DNA of 45,088 nt from contig NZ_AJYQ02000105.1 of NCBI RefSeq assembly GCF_000287055.2, forward strand, positions 1-45,088. Reading direction: 5' to 3'. This document shows, one piece after another, positions 32,572-41,017 of the stretch. Source of the DNA: Vibrio genomosp. F10 str. ZF-129 (GTDB taxonomy: Bacteria; Pseudomonadota; Gammaproteobacteria; Enterobacterales; Vibrionaceae). The translations under genes and the position numbers were made by a program. The notes under the pieces were generated by a model, which saw nothing but the letters and a program-made list of their open reading frames with translations, was not told the DNA's origin and ran no database searches. Numbering within the stretch: the first letter of the stretch is position 1; the number at the start of each line of letters is the position of its first letter.

Positions 32572-34275
32572 TTAAAAGCGGTAGCCTAGATTCAGCGTTG
32601 CTGCGCTGCGTGTTTCACCCGTGTTGTACAGGAAGGTCAAGTTATAGTGTTTACCGATTTGTTTGTTGAAACCCACTAGATACGCCCATGGTTCCATGTC
32701 GACACCAATATGATAATTGAAGGTTTCTCCGCCGATCTCTATACCATCAAGGGTTCCGTCCATATACGATTTAAGCCCCTGATATTCCGCACCAACAAAA
32801 ATTTGCGCACGGTAATCCACCAACTGATAACCCAACATAGGTTGAATGGTAGCGATAGGTTCACCCCAATTATCTGACCCTTTGAGGCGCGTCGCAGTAT
32901 ACGTACCGGTGACGGAAGCAAAGAATTCGCGATAACCGACAGATAATGTCGTGCCAACCCCCATAACATCATATTCTAGATGCAACGGTACGTTGACACG
33001 GCCACTGTTGCAGAGCGCACCGATGCTTTCGATATCGCAGAATGCGTCGCCTAATCCCGACCATTTGTCGTTCAACTTATCTTTGATACCTTGTCCAATC
33101 CCTCCGGTATATTGAGCATCCACATTTGCGTCAACGTTCACTTTACCCACCACACCAAACACATTCCAAAATGGCAGAATATTCACATCCCCTCGAATCG
33201 ATAAACTTTCAGCCTTTACACTGCCTATTGATTCCGTCGCATCAAACAAATCGTTCAGGTCTGTGCCCATAACGTTAAAATCCGTAAAGCCAAAGTCCAT
33301 ATTCTGATTTCGGTAGGCAACAGAAACACCATATGGCAGTGGAATATCAATCCCTTGCCTACGAACCATGTCACCCATTAAGGGAAACACGCTGTCCAAT
33401 TTGACTTGTACTTCTCTTACTCGTGGATCTGATACTTCCGCTAGACGAGCTTCGTTTAGCACACTGACGCCCAGGTCATCTTCATAGAAAGCAACGGGCT
33501 CAGTCGTTGAGTGCATTTTTACCGATTTGTTTTTAAGAGAACCGGTGGCTTCAATGTCTTTCTTCGCAATGATGACCTTACCACTGGCTAATTCAGCAAA
33601 CGTGATCGTTTGTTGATAGCTATCGACCGCGTACTTGCCATATTGAAACGGCTTACTGTTGGTGATCGTCATTTTTAGCGGCTTACTGTCTTTCACTTCT
33701 ATAGTGACAGTAAGAAACCTGAAATAAGCGATGTCCTGCGGTAAACCGTACTTGGAATAGTTAAACTTCACTTCAACCACACCGTCATCTCGTTCTGTCG
33801 CTCTGACACTTTTTGGATCATAGCTTTGGGCATAATTGCGCAATCGATATTCAGTTCGAGTGTAGTTTTCAATCTCGTTAATCATGTTTTTTTCATTAGC
33901 GAGCTCGTCTGCATTATATTTAACGCGTAAATCGATATTGCCCTTGGTATCGGTATTCTTTATCAGGAAAACCGACAGCTCACTCACTTCATCACCAACT
34001 TGGACAAAACGTGTTGCATGCTCCACAAGATGTTCACCTTGAACCAATGAACTTAAACCTAACTTAGGGAGATCATCGTCGATTCCATATTGTTGAAAAA
34101 TCTGTTCGCCTTCAGACAATCCGTTCACTTCAAGATGCGTGTCATTAAGCGTGTCTGCTGAAAAGGCATTAGAGGAAAACGTACCAGCAGAAAACGCCAA
34201 AACAATTGAACTAGCAATGATAGAGATAGAGCGCTTAGTATTATTCGTCTTGTTATATATTGAAGAAAGTGTCAT
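32572..34275 (-). CDS. Exported, probably outer-membrane protein of unknown family
   Basis: The 567-residue product has a long N-terminal signal (SISIIASSIVLAFSAGTFSS, cleavage near AFSA). Residues about 30-280 look soluble and mixed alpha/beta. From about 290 the chain has alternating strands (YGVSVAYRNQNMDFGFTDFN, AEYQGLKSYMDGTLDG, ATLNLGYRF) and ends in Phe, which suggests a C-terminal beta-barrel inserted by BAM. A Cys pair (FCDIES, LCNSG) lies in a predicted loop. I do not recognise the family. ATG 34275 has a GAGAG-rich site upstream and was preferred to the TTG at 34290. It heads the minus-strand series that includes the esterase-like lipoprotein and the D15-like barrel. Confidence 0.65.
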   Translation of the reverse strand: MTLSSIYNKTNNTKRSISIIASSIVLAFSAGTFSSNAFSADTLNDTHLEVNGLSEGEQIFQQYGIDDDLPKLGLSSLVQGEHLVEHATRFVQVGDEVSELSVFLIKNTDTKGNIDLRVKYNADELANEKNMINEIENYTRTEYRLRNYAQSYDPKSVRATERDDGVVEVKFNYSKYGLPQDIAYFRFLTVTIEVKDSKPLKMTITNSKPFQYGKYAVDSYQQTITFAELASGKVIIAKKDIEATGSLKNKSVKMHSTTEPVAFYEDDLGVSVLNEARLAEVSDPRVREVQVKLDSVFPLMGDMVRRQGIDIPLPYGVSVAYRNQNMDFGFTDFNVMGTDLNDLFDATESIGSVKAESLSIRGDVNILPFWNVFGVVGKVNVDANVDAQYTGGIGQGIKDKLNDKWSGLGDAFCDIESIGALCNSGRVNVPLHLEYDVMGVGTTLSVGYREFFASVTGTYTATRLKGSDNWGEPIATIQPMLGYQLVDYRAQIFVGAEYQGLKSYMDGTLDGIEIGGETFNYHIGVDMEPWAYLVGFNKQIGKHYNLTFLYNTGETRSAATLNLGYRF

Positions 34276-34633
34276 ATCTTTTTCTCTCAACTGATGCTCA
34301 AGGCTATGAGAATCCAGCGGTATAAAATTGAGCGAACACCCTTGTTCTGCTGTATTTAATTGCCAAGCTTTGGAGTGTTAACGCCTACTGGCAACAAACA
34401 CACGTCTCTTGTCGATGAGAGAATTTTAATAGGGAATGTAACTATTGGTGAATCGCTTATGACGGATCTCGTCCTCACATGTATTGCGTATAAAAAGCCC
34501 CCACATTCAGCAATGCAGAAGCGACTATTCCGAAAAGGCTATTCCGCAGAAGCTATGCCAAAGAAGCTATGCCCAAGAAGCTATTACGGGACGACGATAT
34601 AAAGACTTGATGACATCAACTAAACCCGTGAAC
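34276..34633. other. Intergenic region containing a 14-bp tandem repeat
   Basis: About 360 bases lie between the outer-membrane protein start and the end of the aaeB-like gene. Short open frames cross it but show no coding signs. It holds the 14-bp tandem repeat listed separately and must contain the promoter of the 34275 gene. No clear terminator is seen for the aaeB-like gene. Confidence 0.4.
34532..34587 (+). repeat. Four tandem 14-bp units
   Basis: Consecutive units are GAAAAGGCTATTCC, GCAGAAGCTATGCC, AAAGAAGCTATGCC and CAAGAAGCTATTAC, with a more degenerate 17-base unit before them (34515-34531). Such repeats can change copy number. It lies about 260 bases upstream of the 34275 start. 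Confidence 0.75.
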
Positions 34634-36064
34634 TCACGAGCTAGCAAGTTCGATTCGTGTTTGAAATAGTCTGATGTAAAAACTGGACACTGCTAATGCA
34701 ACAAACACACAAATGATCATCATGAGTGGTGTCACAATCTCATAGGAGGGCGTTAATTGAAGTGCTCCCATGGTAAACACCACCAGCAAATTTCCCCCCA
34801 GTACTTTCTGGATGGCTAAATCAGGAATACTGCCCACTTTCCACACCAAGATACTATTCACAAAATAGAACCCCGCCAACTGCCATGTCTCAGTCAGCTC
34901 TGGCATGATGAGAACATATTCAGCAAGGAATATTACCCCCCAAGCCAGTACCCCAAAACTGGCATGCTTAATTGCGTTGTCGGGCAAAGTGACCAAGATA
35001 TTGGCAAATATAGAGGCAACCATTGGCATAATGTAACCACCCGGTATTGGCAATAAAATCCACAATGCAAAGCATGTTAACTGGATACTGACCGCTTTCG
35101 CTGCGCTAATAAGCCGTTGCTTCAACGGGACTGAAAAGGCTGACGATGGCAGATCAGGTAGAGGATAGTGTGTTTCAACTTTGCTCAACCATGCCGCCAA
35201 TTTTGTGCGGGTACTTTTAGGTGACATCAAGCTTAATGACAACAAGGCGTGGCCTTCGGCAATATGCGCCTGAACAGCAGATGACGCTTGGGTGTTATGG
35301 TGCAGTTCCAGCAGAAAATCGATGTGTGTTATTGCTCGTACAATAAGTTGCCACGTCGCTCTTTCTTCATGTAACCGATGACTGCCATTTAAGGGAAGGC
35401 TTAGAATATCGTTTAATTTGGCTAAGCGGCGATGTAGCGCATTTTGACTCTCTTCCCACTGACGACGGTTGTTAAGGTTATGCCCACCTCTGAGACCCTG
35501 CCCTTTTTCATGTCGAAGGGTATCAAGCTCAAAGCCCGCACATTGATGAAGCTGGCTCACCGTGTCCCGAATTAAACTGAAAAAAAGATCTTCTGTTTTT
35601 CGCGGCCAGATAAAACGAAAAACTAACGTGTAAACAATCACCCCAAGTACCGTTTCTTGAAAACGCAATACTGCGATATTAAAGGTCGTTACACTGTCGA
35701 AACCGCCAATACATGAAATAACGGTGCAAACCACAAAGCCAATCGTAAATGCGTATCCTAGTCTGTAATGCGACGACATAAAAACACACAGCGCTAAAAA
35801 CATCGTCAGAAAGAAAACAAATAGAACATGTTCTTGTGCAAACATGATCAACAGAAATGTGGCATAGCCAGTCCCCAACATTGTGCCTAGGATCCGGTTC
35901 TGTCCTTTCTTAACCGCGTGAGAATAACTCTCATTGGCCGCCACAATAAACACAGTAATGGCGGCCCAATAGGGTTTATCCCAACCCAGCCATAAAGCGG
36001 TTATGATCGCAAAGGAGACGGCAATGCCCACTTTGATCGCTTCTTTGGTCGATTCACTGTACAT
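34634..36064 (-). CDS. FUSC-family inner-membrane exporter (AaeB-like)
   Basis: The 476-residue protein has two hydrophobic blocks (about 8-150 and 325-465), each with several membrane segments, and a soluble helical block between them. This is the FUSC/AaeB plan, with DKPYWAAITVFIVA near residue 29 and ILGTMLGTGYATFL near 58. It is shorter than E. coli AaeB (655 residues). AaeB proteins export hydroxylated aromatic acids when paired with AaeA. It follows the adaptor by 21 bases, completing an aaeX-aaeA-aaeB order. Substrate is inferred from gene order only. Confidence 0.85.
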   Translation of the reverse strand: MYSESTKEAIKVGIAVSFAIITALWLGWDKPYWAAITVFIVAANESYSHAVKKGQNRILGTMLGTGYATFLLIMFAQEHVLFVFFLTMFLALCVFMSSHYRLGYAFTIGFVVCTVISCIGGFDSVTTFNIAVLRFQETVLGVIVYTLVFRFIWPRKTEDLFFSLIRDTVSQLHQCAGFELDTLRHEKGQGLRGGHNLNNRRQWEESQNALHRRLAKLNDILSLPLNGSHRLHEERATWQLIVRAITHIDFLLELHHNTQASSAVQAHIAEGHALLSLSLMSPKSTRTKLAAWLSKVETHYPLPDLPSSAFSVPLKQRLISAAKAVSIQLTCFALWILLPIPGGYIMPMVASIFANILVTLPDNAIKHASFGVLAWGVIFLAEYVLIMPELTETWQLAGFYFVNSILVWKVGSIPDLAIQKVLGGNLLVVFTMGALQLTPSYEIVTPLMMIICVFVALAVSSFYIRLFQTRIELASS

Positions 36065-36085
36065 ATTCTTCCCTTAGCATTGAGT

Positions 36086-36952
36086 TCAGTTGCGTTTAAT
36101 AATCTTGATCGACGCAGTCGAACCGACGCGCAGTTGAATATTTTCTGGTACCTTCGTCAATTTCACTTTTACGGGAATACGTTGCGCTAAGCGGATCCAT
36201 TGAAAATTCGGATTTACATTCGGTAAGAGATCGTTGCCTGTACTACCGTCTTGTTTTGCTATCCCATAACCTATGCTTTTGATTTCTCCCTCAAGCAACA
36301 CGTCTTTGTGAGTCAGTAGGGTCACCATAGCGCGATCTTGCGGATCGACGCCTTGTAAATCGGTTTCTTTGAAAAAGCCCTCTATCCAGAAACTGTGTTC
36401 ATCAATCAATGCCACCACTGGGCTATTGGCGATCACTTGAGAACCGACCCGTAAAGTAAAGTTGGTAATATAACCATCGGCAGGTGCATAGACTTTGGTA
36501 AAGGATAAGTTCAATTCGGCTTCGTCAACCATCGCCTTGGCGATCTCTTGATTGGCTTTTGCCGTTTCTACCGCAACCTCCAAATTGTTGAGCGTCAATA
36601 TCGGTAAAGACCCAGGAGTAAGACGCTCTAGGTTAAGCGCCCTTGCCTCTTCATTTAGAGATTTTTTTAAAAGAGCACTGGCTTGGTGCAGAGACGCCTG
36701 CGCTTTATGTAGAGCCGTTCGGTAAACACTGTCGTCAATCTCAAACAGTAACTCGCCTTGTTTAACTTTGGAGTTATCTTGAATATGAACGTCGACGACC
36801 TGACCGGTCACTCGTGGCGTAATTTCAATAATGTACGCTCGAACCTGTCCATCTCTTGTCCATGGGTTTTCAGTATATAGGTTGTACTGCGTAATCAGGC
36901 CATACCCTGCTACTAACGCGAGTATGGTAGTGAGTAGATAACGTTTAATCAC
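36086..36952 (-). CDS. HlyD-type membrane fusion protein (AaeA-like)
   Basis: The 288-residue protein has a single N-terminal anchor (YLLTTILALVAGYGLIT), the conserved NPWTRDGQVRAYIIEITPRVTGQV of AaeA/EmrA-type adaptors, and a lipoyl part (VHIQDNSKVKQGELLFEIDD). A coiled hairpin (about 75-150), the second lipoyl half (VYAPADGYITNFTLRVGSQV) and a barrel domain with GSTASIKII at the end follow. It pairs with the adjacent AaeB-like exporter and follows the AaeX-like gene by 11 bases, so it is one operon. Confidence 0.9.
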   Translation of the reverse strand: MIKRYLLTTILALVAGYGLITQYNLYTENPWTRDGQVRAYIIEITPRVTGQVVDVHIQDNSKVKQGELLFEIDDSVYRTALHKAQASLHQASALLKKSLNEEARALNLERLTPGSLPILTLNNLEVAVETAKANQEIAKAMVDEAELNLSFTKVYAPADGYITNFTLRVGSQVIANSPVVALIDEHSFWIEGFFKETDLQGVDPQDRAMVTLLTHKDVLLEGEIKSIGYGIAKQDGSTGNDLLPNVNPNFQWIRLAQRIPVKVKLTKVPENIQLRVGSTASIKIIKRN

Positions 36953-36963
36953 TGATTGTTCCT

Positions 36964-37167
36964 CTATAGAACAGGGATAAAATGGCTAATGACAACCATC
37001 AAGATAATCATGAGGCTTAGATCAACAATCGCTGGTGCAGCAAAATGTTTATACAAACCAAACTTGCTGCCGATCAGAGCGATCGTGCTGGTCAGGGCGT
37101 AAGCAAGCGCACTAACAAGCAGTAATGGTGGGAGGTATATCTCTCCGAAAATAACTTCATGGGGCAT
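36964..37167 (-). CDS. DUF1656 small membrane protein (AaeX-like)
   Basis: The 67-residue product has the AaeX start MPHEVIFGEIYLPPLLLVS and two membrane segments (about 10-32 and 46-66). AaeX/DUF1656 proteins stand at the head of aaeXAB-type operons; their exact role is not settled. ATG 37167 was chosen because family members begin MPxE; the frame is open to 37275, but that part has no family features. The three genes follow within 11 and 21 bases. Confidence 0.88.
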   Translation of the reverse strand: MPHEVIFGEIYLPPLLLVSALAYALTSTIALIGSKFGLYKHFAAPAIVDLSLMIILMVVISHFIPVL

Positions 37168-37272
37168 TGAATTCAACGTTTGCTCGGATACTTTTAGGGA
37201 CATTGGGTGAAGAATACAAGCAGCGCCACCACGGCCTAACTCGCATATGATGGATGGCATCCTACAAATCTC

Positions 37273-37302
37273 CATTCACCCATTCACCCATTCACCCATT
37301 CA
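37273..37302 (+). repeat. Octamer tandem repeat CATTCACC upstream of aaeX-like gene
   Basis: Three exact copies and a partial fourth of CATTCACC occupy 37273-37302, about 105 bases upstream of the aaeX-like ATG and 155 before the pdxY-like ATG. It sits in the region that must carry both divergent promoters. Slippage could change promoter spacing, though the number of copies is low. Confidence 0.8.
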
Positions 37303-37456
37303 AAACAACACGACAACGTCTGCGGTGAGGCACACTTTATTCGTAGGGTTTGATCCTCTATTTGAGAGTTATCCGATTCATTATTGCTCATTATTATGGT
37401 GGCCTTGAAGCCAATTCAACGTGTTACTTGGCGGATGTTCATCTGAGGAAACCTTA

Positions 37457-38317
37457 ATGAAAGGTATTATGTCTATTCAATCGCACTTTGTTTTCAGCCA
37501 TAGCGGAAACAATTCAGCGGTCTTTTCAATGCAGCGAATGGGAGCAGAAGTATGGCCTCTACATATTGGCCAATACGCACACCATACTCACTGCGTTCCA
37601 GAAATGGTTGGACATCACTACGGCGCTAGCGATATAACCGAATTAGTGGCAGGTCTGGACAACATCGGCCAGCTCGATCGTTGCGCCGCGGTAGTGTCAG
37701 GCAACATCTGCACGGTTGAGCAAAGCAACGCGATCGCAAACGTCGTCAGCCTCGTTAAGCAAAAGAACTCACAAGCGCTTTACGTTAGCCATCCAATGAT
37801 CGATTTTGATAATAATGAGCAGCCGATAATAAAAACCTCCGTAACCATAGCTCGTGACCTCTGTTTTATTGCAGATGCTTTGGTCATCGGTCGCGATGAA
37901 TTAACTTGCCTGGCGAACATGGACATCGGCACGTTAGAAGAGGCGATAACAGCCTGCCAAAAAGTCATGGATAAAGGTCCGAAATTTGTTCTTCTGAAAA
38001 ATTTTCCAGGTTTTGAGGACCTCAATTCAACCATGATGCTAAGTACCCCCAAAGCTTGTTATTTAGCTCATCGTCCTTATGTTCATTTTGATCAACCTGT
38101 GGTGGGCATCGACGAAATCATTACCGGCCTATTTACCGCCGGATTAGTCAAAGGAATGTCACCGTTTCTCGCTTTTGAGCATGCTAACAATGCCGCTTAC
38201 GGTGTGTTAAAAATCACGGAAGAACTCGGCGGGTGGGAGCTGGACATCATTAGAGCACAAAATGAGTTTATTGAGCCCAGTTATCACTTCCATCCAATGA
38301 AAGTGGCGCCCAGTTAA
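37457..38317 (+). CDS. Divergent PdxY-like (pyridoxal kinase family) protein
   Basis: The 286-residue cytoplasmic protein aligns along its length with PdxY: MKGIMSIQSHFVFSHSGNNS at the start, GAEVWPLHIGQYAHHTH near 29, VSGNICTVEQ near 80 and a C-terminal EFIEPSYHFHPMKV. Key kinase positions differ. The family GxGDxxSG loop reads GIDEIITG (217-224), so the catalytic Asp position is Glu and the preceding Gly is Asp. DPVMG is replaced by SHPMID, and PNxxE by IGRDE. It may be a slow kinase, a PLP-binding regulator, or inactive. GAGGAA six bases before the ATG supports the start. It is divergent from the aaeXAB-like operon. Confidence 0.75.
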   Translation: MKGIMSIQSHFVFSHSGNNSAVFSMQRMGAEVWPLHIGQYAHHTHCVPEMVGHHYGASDITELVAGLDNIGQLDRCAAVVSGNICTVEQSNAIANVVSLVKQKNSQALYVSHPMIDFDNNEQPIIKTSVTIARDLCFIADALVIGRDELTCLANMDIGTLEEAITACQKVMDKGPKFVLLKNFPGFEDLNSTMMLSTPKACYLAHRPYVHFDQPVVGIDEIITGLFTAGLVKGMSPFLAFEHANNAAYGVLKITEELGGWELDIIRAQNEFIEPSYHFHPMKVAPS

Positions 38318-38437
38318 AGTCGCGCTCAATCAAAACGGTATCTTAACACTGTACTTTAGCAAAGACGCTGGCTTTAAAGCGCAGTGAACCCATTAACATC
38401 ACTAAAAGGAGTCGGTGATCAACAAAAGAGTCGAGCT

Positions 38438-39634
38438 ATGAAACACAAAACATCGTCCCCAATATTTCTATTTCTCGCACTGTTGTTAACGGCGTGCAGC
38501 TCACCACACACCTTAGATACGCGTGTCACCGAAGACAACTACCGATCCGTTTCTATTTCGGCCACATCGAATAAAATAGAACAAGACTCGAAACAAACAG
38601 AAGAGCCTTACCGCTTTTGGTTTACTGAATCTTTAGATTTTCTCTACGATGAAGCAACTCAGTCGACGCCGTTGCATGTGGATGGTGATCGCTTGAATAT
38701 TCTTGCTCTGTCAGGTGGTGGAGCAAACGGTGCATTTGGAGCGGGACTGATCAACGCACTGTACGACAATGAACAACTTGAAGACTATACCGTCATCACA
38801 GGTATTAGCGCTGGCGCTTTGGTCGCCCCGTTCGTTTTTGTCGGTGGCGAAGATATTCCAAGACTCAAAAAGGTCATGCTAGGCATCAATGACGCCATGC
38901 TGCTGGGTAAACAAAACTTCTTAAACACCCTTTTCAAAGACGCGTTCACCAATGGAGAAAGCCTCTATGATTTTATTGAAAGTGTCTATACCCCAGAAAT
39001 GATCCAAAAAATTGCACTAAAACATCAATCTGGGCAACGCCTGTTTGTGGGTACGACTCAGTTTGACTCTGAAAGGCTCATGGTTTGGAACATTGGTCGC
39101 ATAGCAGACAGTGACCTCCCCAGCAAAGTCGGCTTGATACACCAAGTATTGGCAGCCAGCGCTTCCATTCCTGGTGTGTTCCCACCTCAATTCATTGATG
39201 TGATTGAGAATAATAAACACTATGAAGAGCTGCACGTCGACGGAGGGCTGGCGACACAGATGTTTTTCGACATTGCACAAACAGATTTCACGAAAGTCAG
39301 TCAAGCGCTTGGCTTATCGACAAAACCCCAAGTCCATGTGATCCGCAATGGTGTCTTTAATCTGCCCTACCAAGCGATACCGGACAAAGGAATATCACTG
39401 CTGTCACGCAGCCTACAAAGCATGACCGTTAGACAAGCTAGAGGCGATCTCTACCGGATGATGTACTTCTCTCAGCTTAGTGATTTAGATGTGTCTTTCA
39501 CTTACATGGGGGAGGACTTCAATGGCACTAAAGCGACAAAAGACATGTTCGACTTACAATATATGAACGCCCTATATGACTATGGTTATCATAAAGTGAA
39601 CCAAAGTGGCCCTTGGACAACAGTGATCCCTTAA
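38438..39634 (+). CDS. Patatin-like phospholipase, lipoprotein
   Basis: The 398-residue protein has a lipobox (LLTAC, Cys20). The patatin domain covers about 86-290 with oxyanion GGGANGAFG (93-101), nucleophile GISAG (Ser124) and the catalytic Asp in DGG (Asp268). It should be a Ser-Asp dyad acyl hydrolase of phospholipids, attached to the outer or inner membrane. The C-terminal 110 residues are less conserved. ATG 38438 starts the signal peptide; the frame is open from a GTG at 38384, but that adds no signal. It stands alone, 120 bases after the PdxY-like gene. Confidence 0.88.
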   Translation: MKHKTSSPIFLFLALLLTACSSPHTLDTRVTEDNYRSVSISATSNKIEQDSKQTEEPYRFWFTESLDFLYDEATQSTPLHVDGDRLNILALSGGGANGAFGAGLINALYDNEQLEDYTVITGISAGALVAPFVFVGGEDIPRLKKVMLGINDAMLLGKQNFLNTLFKDAFTNGESLYDFIESVYTPEMIQKIALKHQSGQRLFVGTTQFDSERLMVWNIGRIADSDLPSKVGLIHQVLAASASIPGVFPPQFIDVIENNKHYEELHVDGGLATQMFFDIAQTDFTKVSQALGLSTKPQVHVIRNGVFNLPYQAIPDKGISLLSRSLQSMTVRQARGDLYRMMYFSQLSDLDVSFTYMGEDFNGTKATKDMFDLQYMNALYDYGYHKVNQSGPWTTVIP

Positions 39635-39761
39635 CCCAGCAATGGATGCTCGCCCAAGCCAATTACGTGACTCAAATTTGGTACTAATCCCTCGGCCAGC
39701 CTAGCATTTTTGTTAATAGATGATATGTTCTAAAAAGGAATTTTATAAGAGAGCATGGGAT

Positions 39762-40670
39762 ATGAATTTTAGCCTAGAGCAACTTCTAGCATTTGTGACG
39801 GTATACGAGCAACTTTCTTTCAGCAAAGCCGCCGTCCAATTAAATAAACACCGTACGACCGTTGGGCAGGTCATTACCAATTTGGAAGACCAACTTGCTG
39901 TCTCTCTTTTTAATCGCATTGGACGCTCCGTCGAACCTACCGAAGATGGCCACTTGTTGTACCATTATGCCCGACAAGCGCTATCTCAAGCTCAAGTGTT
40001 TGATAAGGTGGCGCTAAGCCTTTCATATGGAACGATGGAAAGCATTACCGTTGCCTACCCTAGTATTTTACCACACCAGATTTTATCGAACATTCGAGTT
40101 CAACTCGCTAACGACTTTCCAATGATGCGAGTGAACTTCTTGGTCCGAACAAAACAAGAAATCAAAGAAGGGATAGAGAACGGTGACTTTCAATTTGGTC
40201 TGGTGAATATTCATAAAAGCTCTGCTATGCAGAATCTTGATACCACGTTTCTAGGCCATATTGAATTTGTCCCTTTTGTACAAAAAGGCAGTGAATTAGC
40301 TCAGCTACCTGACGATCAAGTGTTTGGCGCTTTACAGAGTAGCCGTCAGTTTGTTCTTAAATCTCTCGTTGATGAAGGGATGAAAGAGAAACTGTTGGTA
40401 TCAGCCCAGCATGAAGACGTGGATCAGCTCGCCTTAGTGATTAAATTAGTTCAAGAAGGATTAGGTTGGGCATGGTTACCCAAAGCCCTGTCAGAATCTG
40501 AGTATGTAACCGATAACATTCAAGAGCTTAAAGTCAGTCAGATGAAAAATGGGTTTAAATTTCCGATTTCGCTATGGTCACCACACTCGAAGCAAATTGC
40601 GGTGGTTAGGCAATCCATTTCAAAAGCCATCGAACAATACATCGCCCACTTTCGACAATTACAAAACTAG
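39762..40670 (+). CDS. LysR-family transcriptional regulator
   Basis: The 302-residue protein has the LysR winged helix at 1-60 (MNFSLEQLLAFVTVYEQLSF, SKAAVQLNKHRTTVGQVITN, LFNRIGRSVEPTEDG) and an effector domain (about 90-295; QFGLVNIHK, VKLVQEGLGWAWLPKAL). ATG 39762 starts the family pattern; an in-frame ATG at 39720 adds 14 atypical residues. It ends at a strong terminator, so it is not cotranscribed with the RND operon 350 bases downstream, although it may control it or the divergent genes further left. Its inducer is unknown. Confidence 0.9.
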   Translation: MNFSLEQLLAFVTVYEQLSFSKAAVQLNKHRTTVGQVITNLEDQLAVSLFNRIGRSVEPTEDGHLLYHYARQALSQAQVFDKVALSLSYGTMESITVAYPSILPHQILSNIRVQLANDFPMMRVNFLVRTKQEIKEGIENGDFQFGLVNIHKSSAMQNLDTTFLGHIEFVPFVQKGSELAQLPDDQVFGALQSSRQFVLKSLVDEGMKEKLLVSAQHEDVDQLALVIKLVQEGLGWAWLPKALSESEYVTDNIQELKVSQMKNGFKFPISLWSPHSKQIAVVRQSISKAIEQYIAHFRQLQN

Positions 40671-40688
40671 CCCCTTATTTTCTATTTA

Positions 40689-40731
40689 GGCACAGAGTAC
40701 CGAGTGATAGACGGGCTCGGTACTCTTTGCC
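40689..40731 (+). terminator. Terminator after the LysR gene
   Basis: AGAGTACCGAG and CTCGGTACTCT form a perfect 11-bp stem with an 11-base loop, extended by GGCA/TGCC after one mismatch. A short T-containing tail follows. It lies 18 bases after the LysR stop. Confidence 0.75.
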
Positions 40732-41017
40732 TTTGGAGCTTTACTGTGCCTTTGGCGTCTTTCTCGTTTTGCTGCGCCTCAATCGCCTGGAGAGCGTTAT
40801 CTGTCTTCAACGGTATCTCATTAAACTGACCTTTAAATCCATCCAAATAGCACACTTCACACTACCGCTTTACTGTCACCAAATGACCTATCACCCCCCT
40901 TATTGAGCGTCTATTCTTCTCATCACATTAACCCGCGATACTTTTCAAATAGATAGGGAGGTCTGCTTGAATCGTTAAATCGTACCGATTTACTCGCTAA
41001 AATATATTGATAGGAAC
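40732..41017 (+). promoter_or_regulatory. Upstream region of the RND efflux operon with a 17-bp dyad
   Basis: TAAATCG-TAC-CGATTTA (40976-40992) is a perfect 7-bp dyad with a 3-base centre, 26 bases before the first start. Its size suits a TetR- or similar-type operator, as commonly found before RND efflux operons. Possible -35 TTAAAT (40975-40980) and -10 TAAAAT (40998-41003) boxes flank or overlap it, but this promoter would leave almost no leader. No gene was seen in the rest of the region. Confidence 0.45.

Noticed and set aside
34360..34602. Plus-strand open frame of 80 codons in the repeat region
   Set aside because: It is largely made of the 14-bp tandem repeat, has no ribosome site and no recognisable product.
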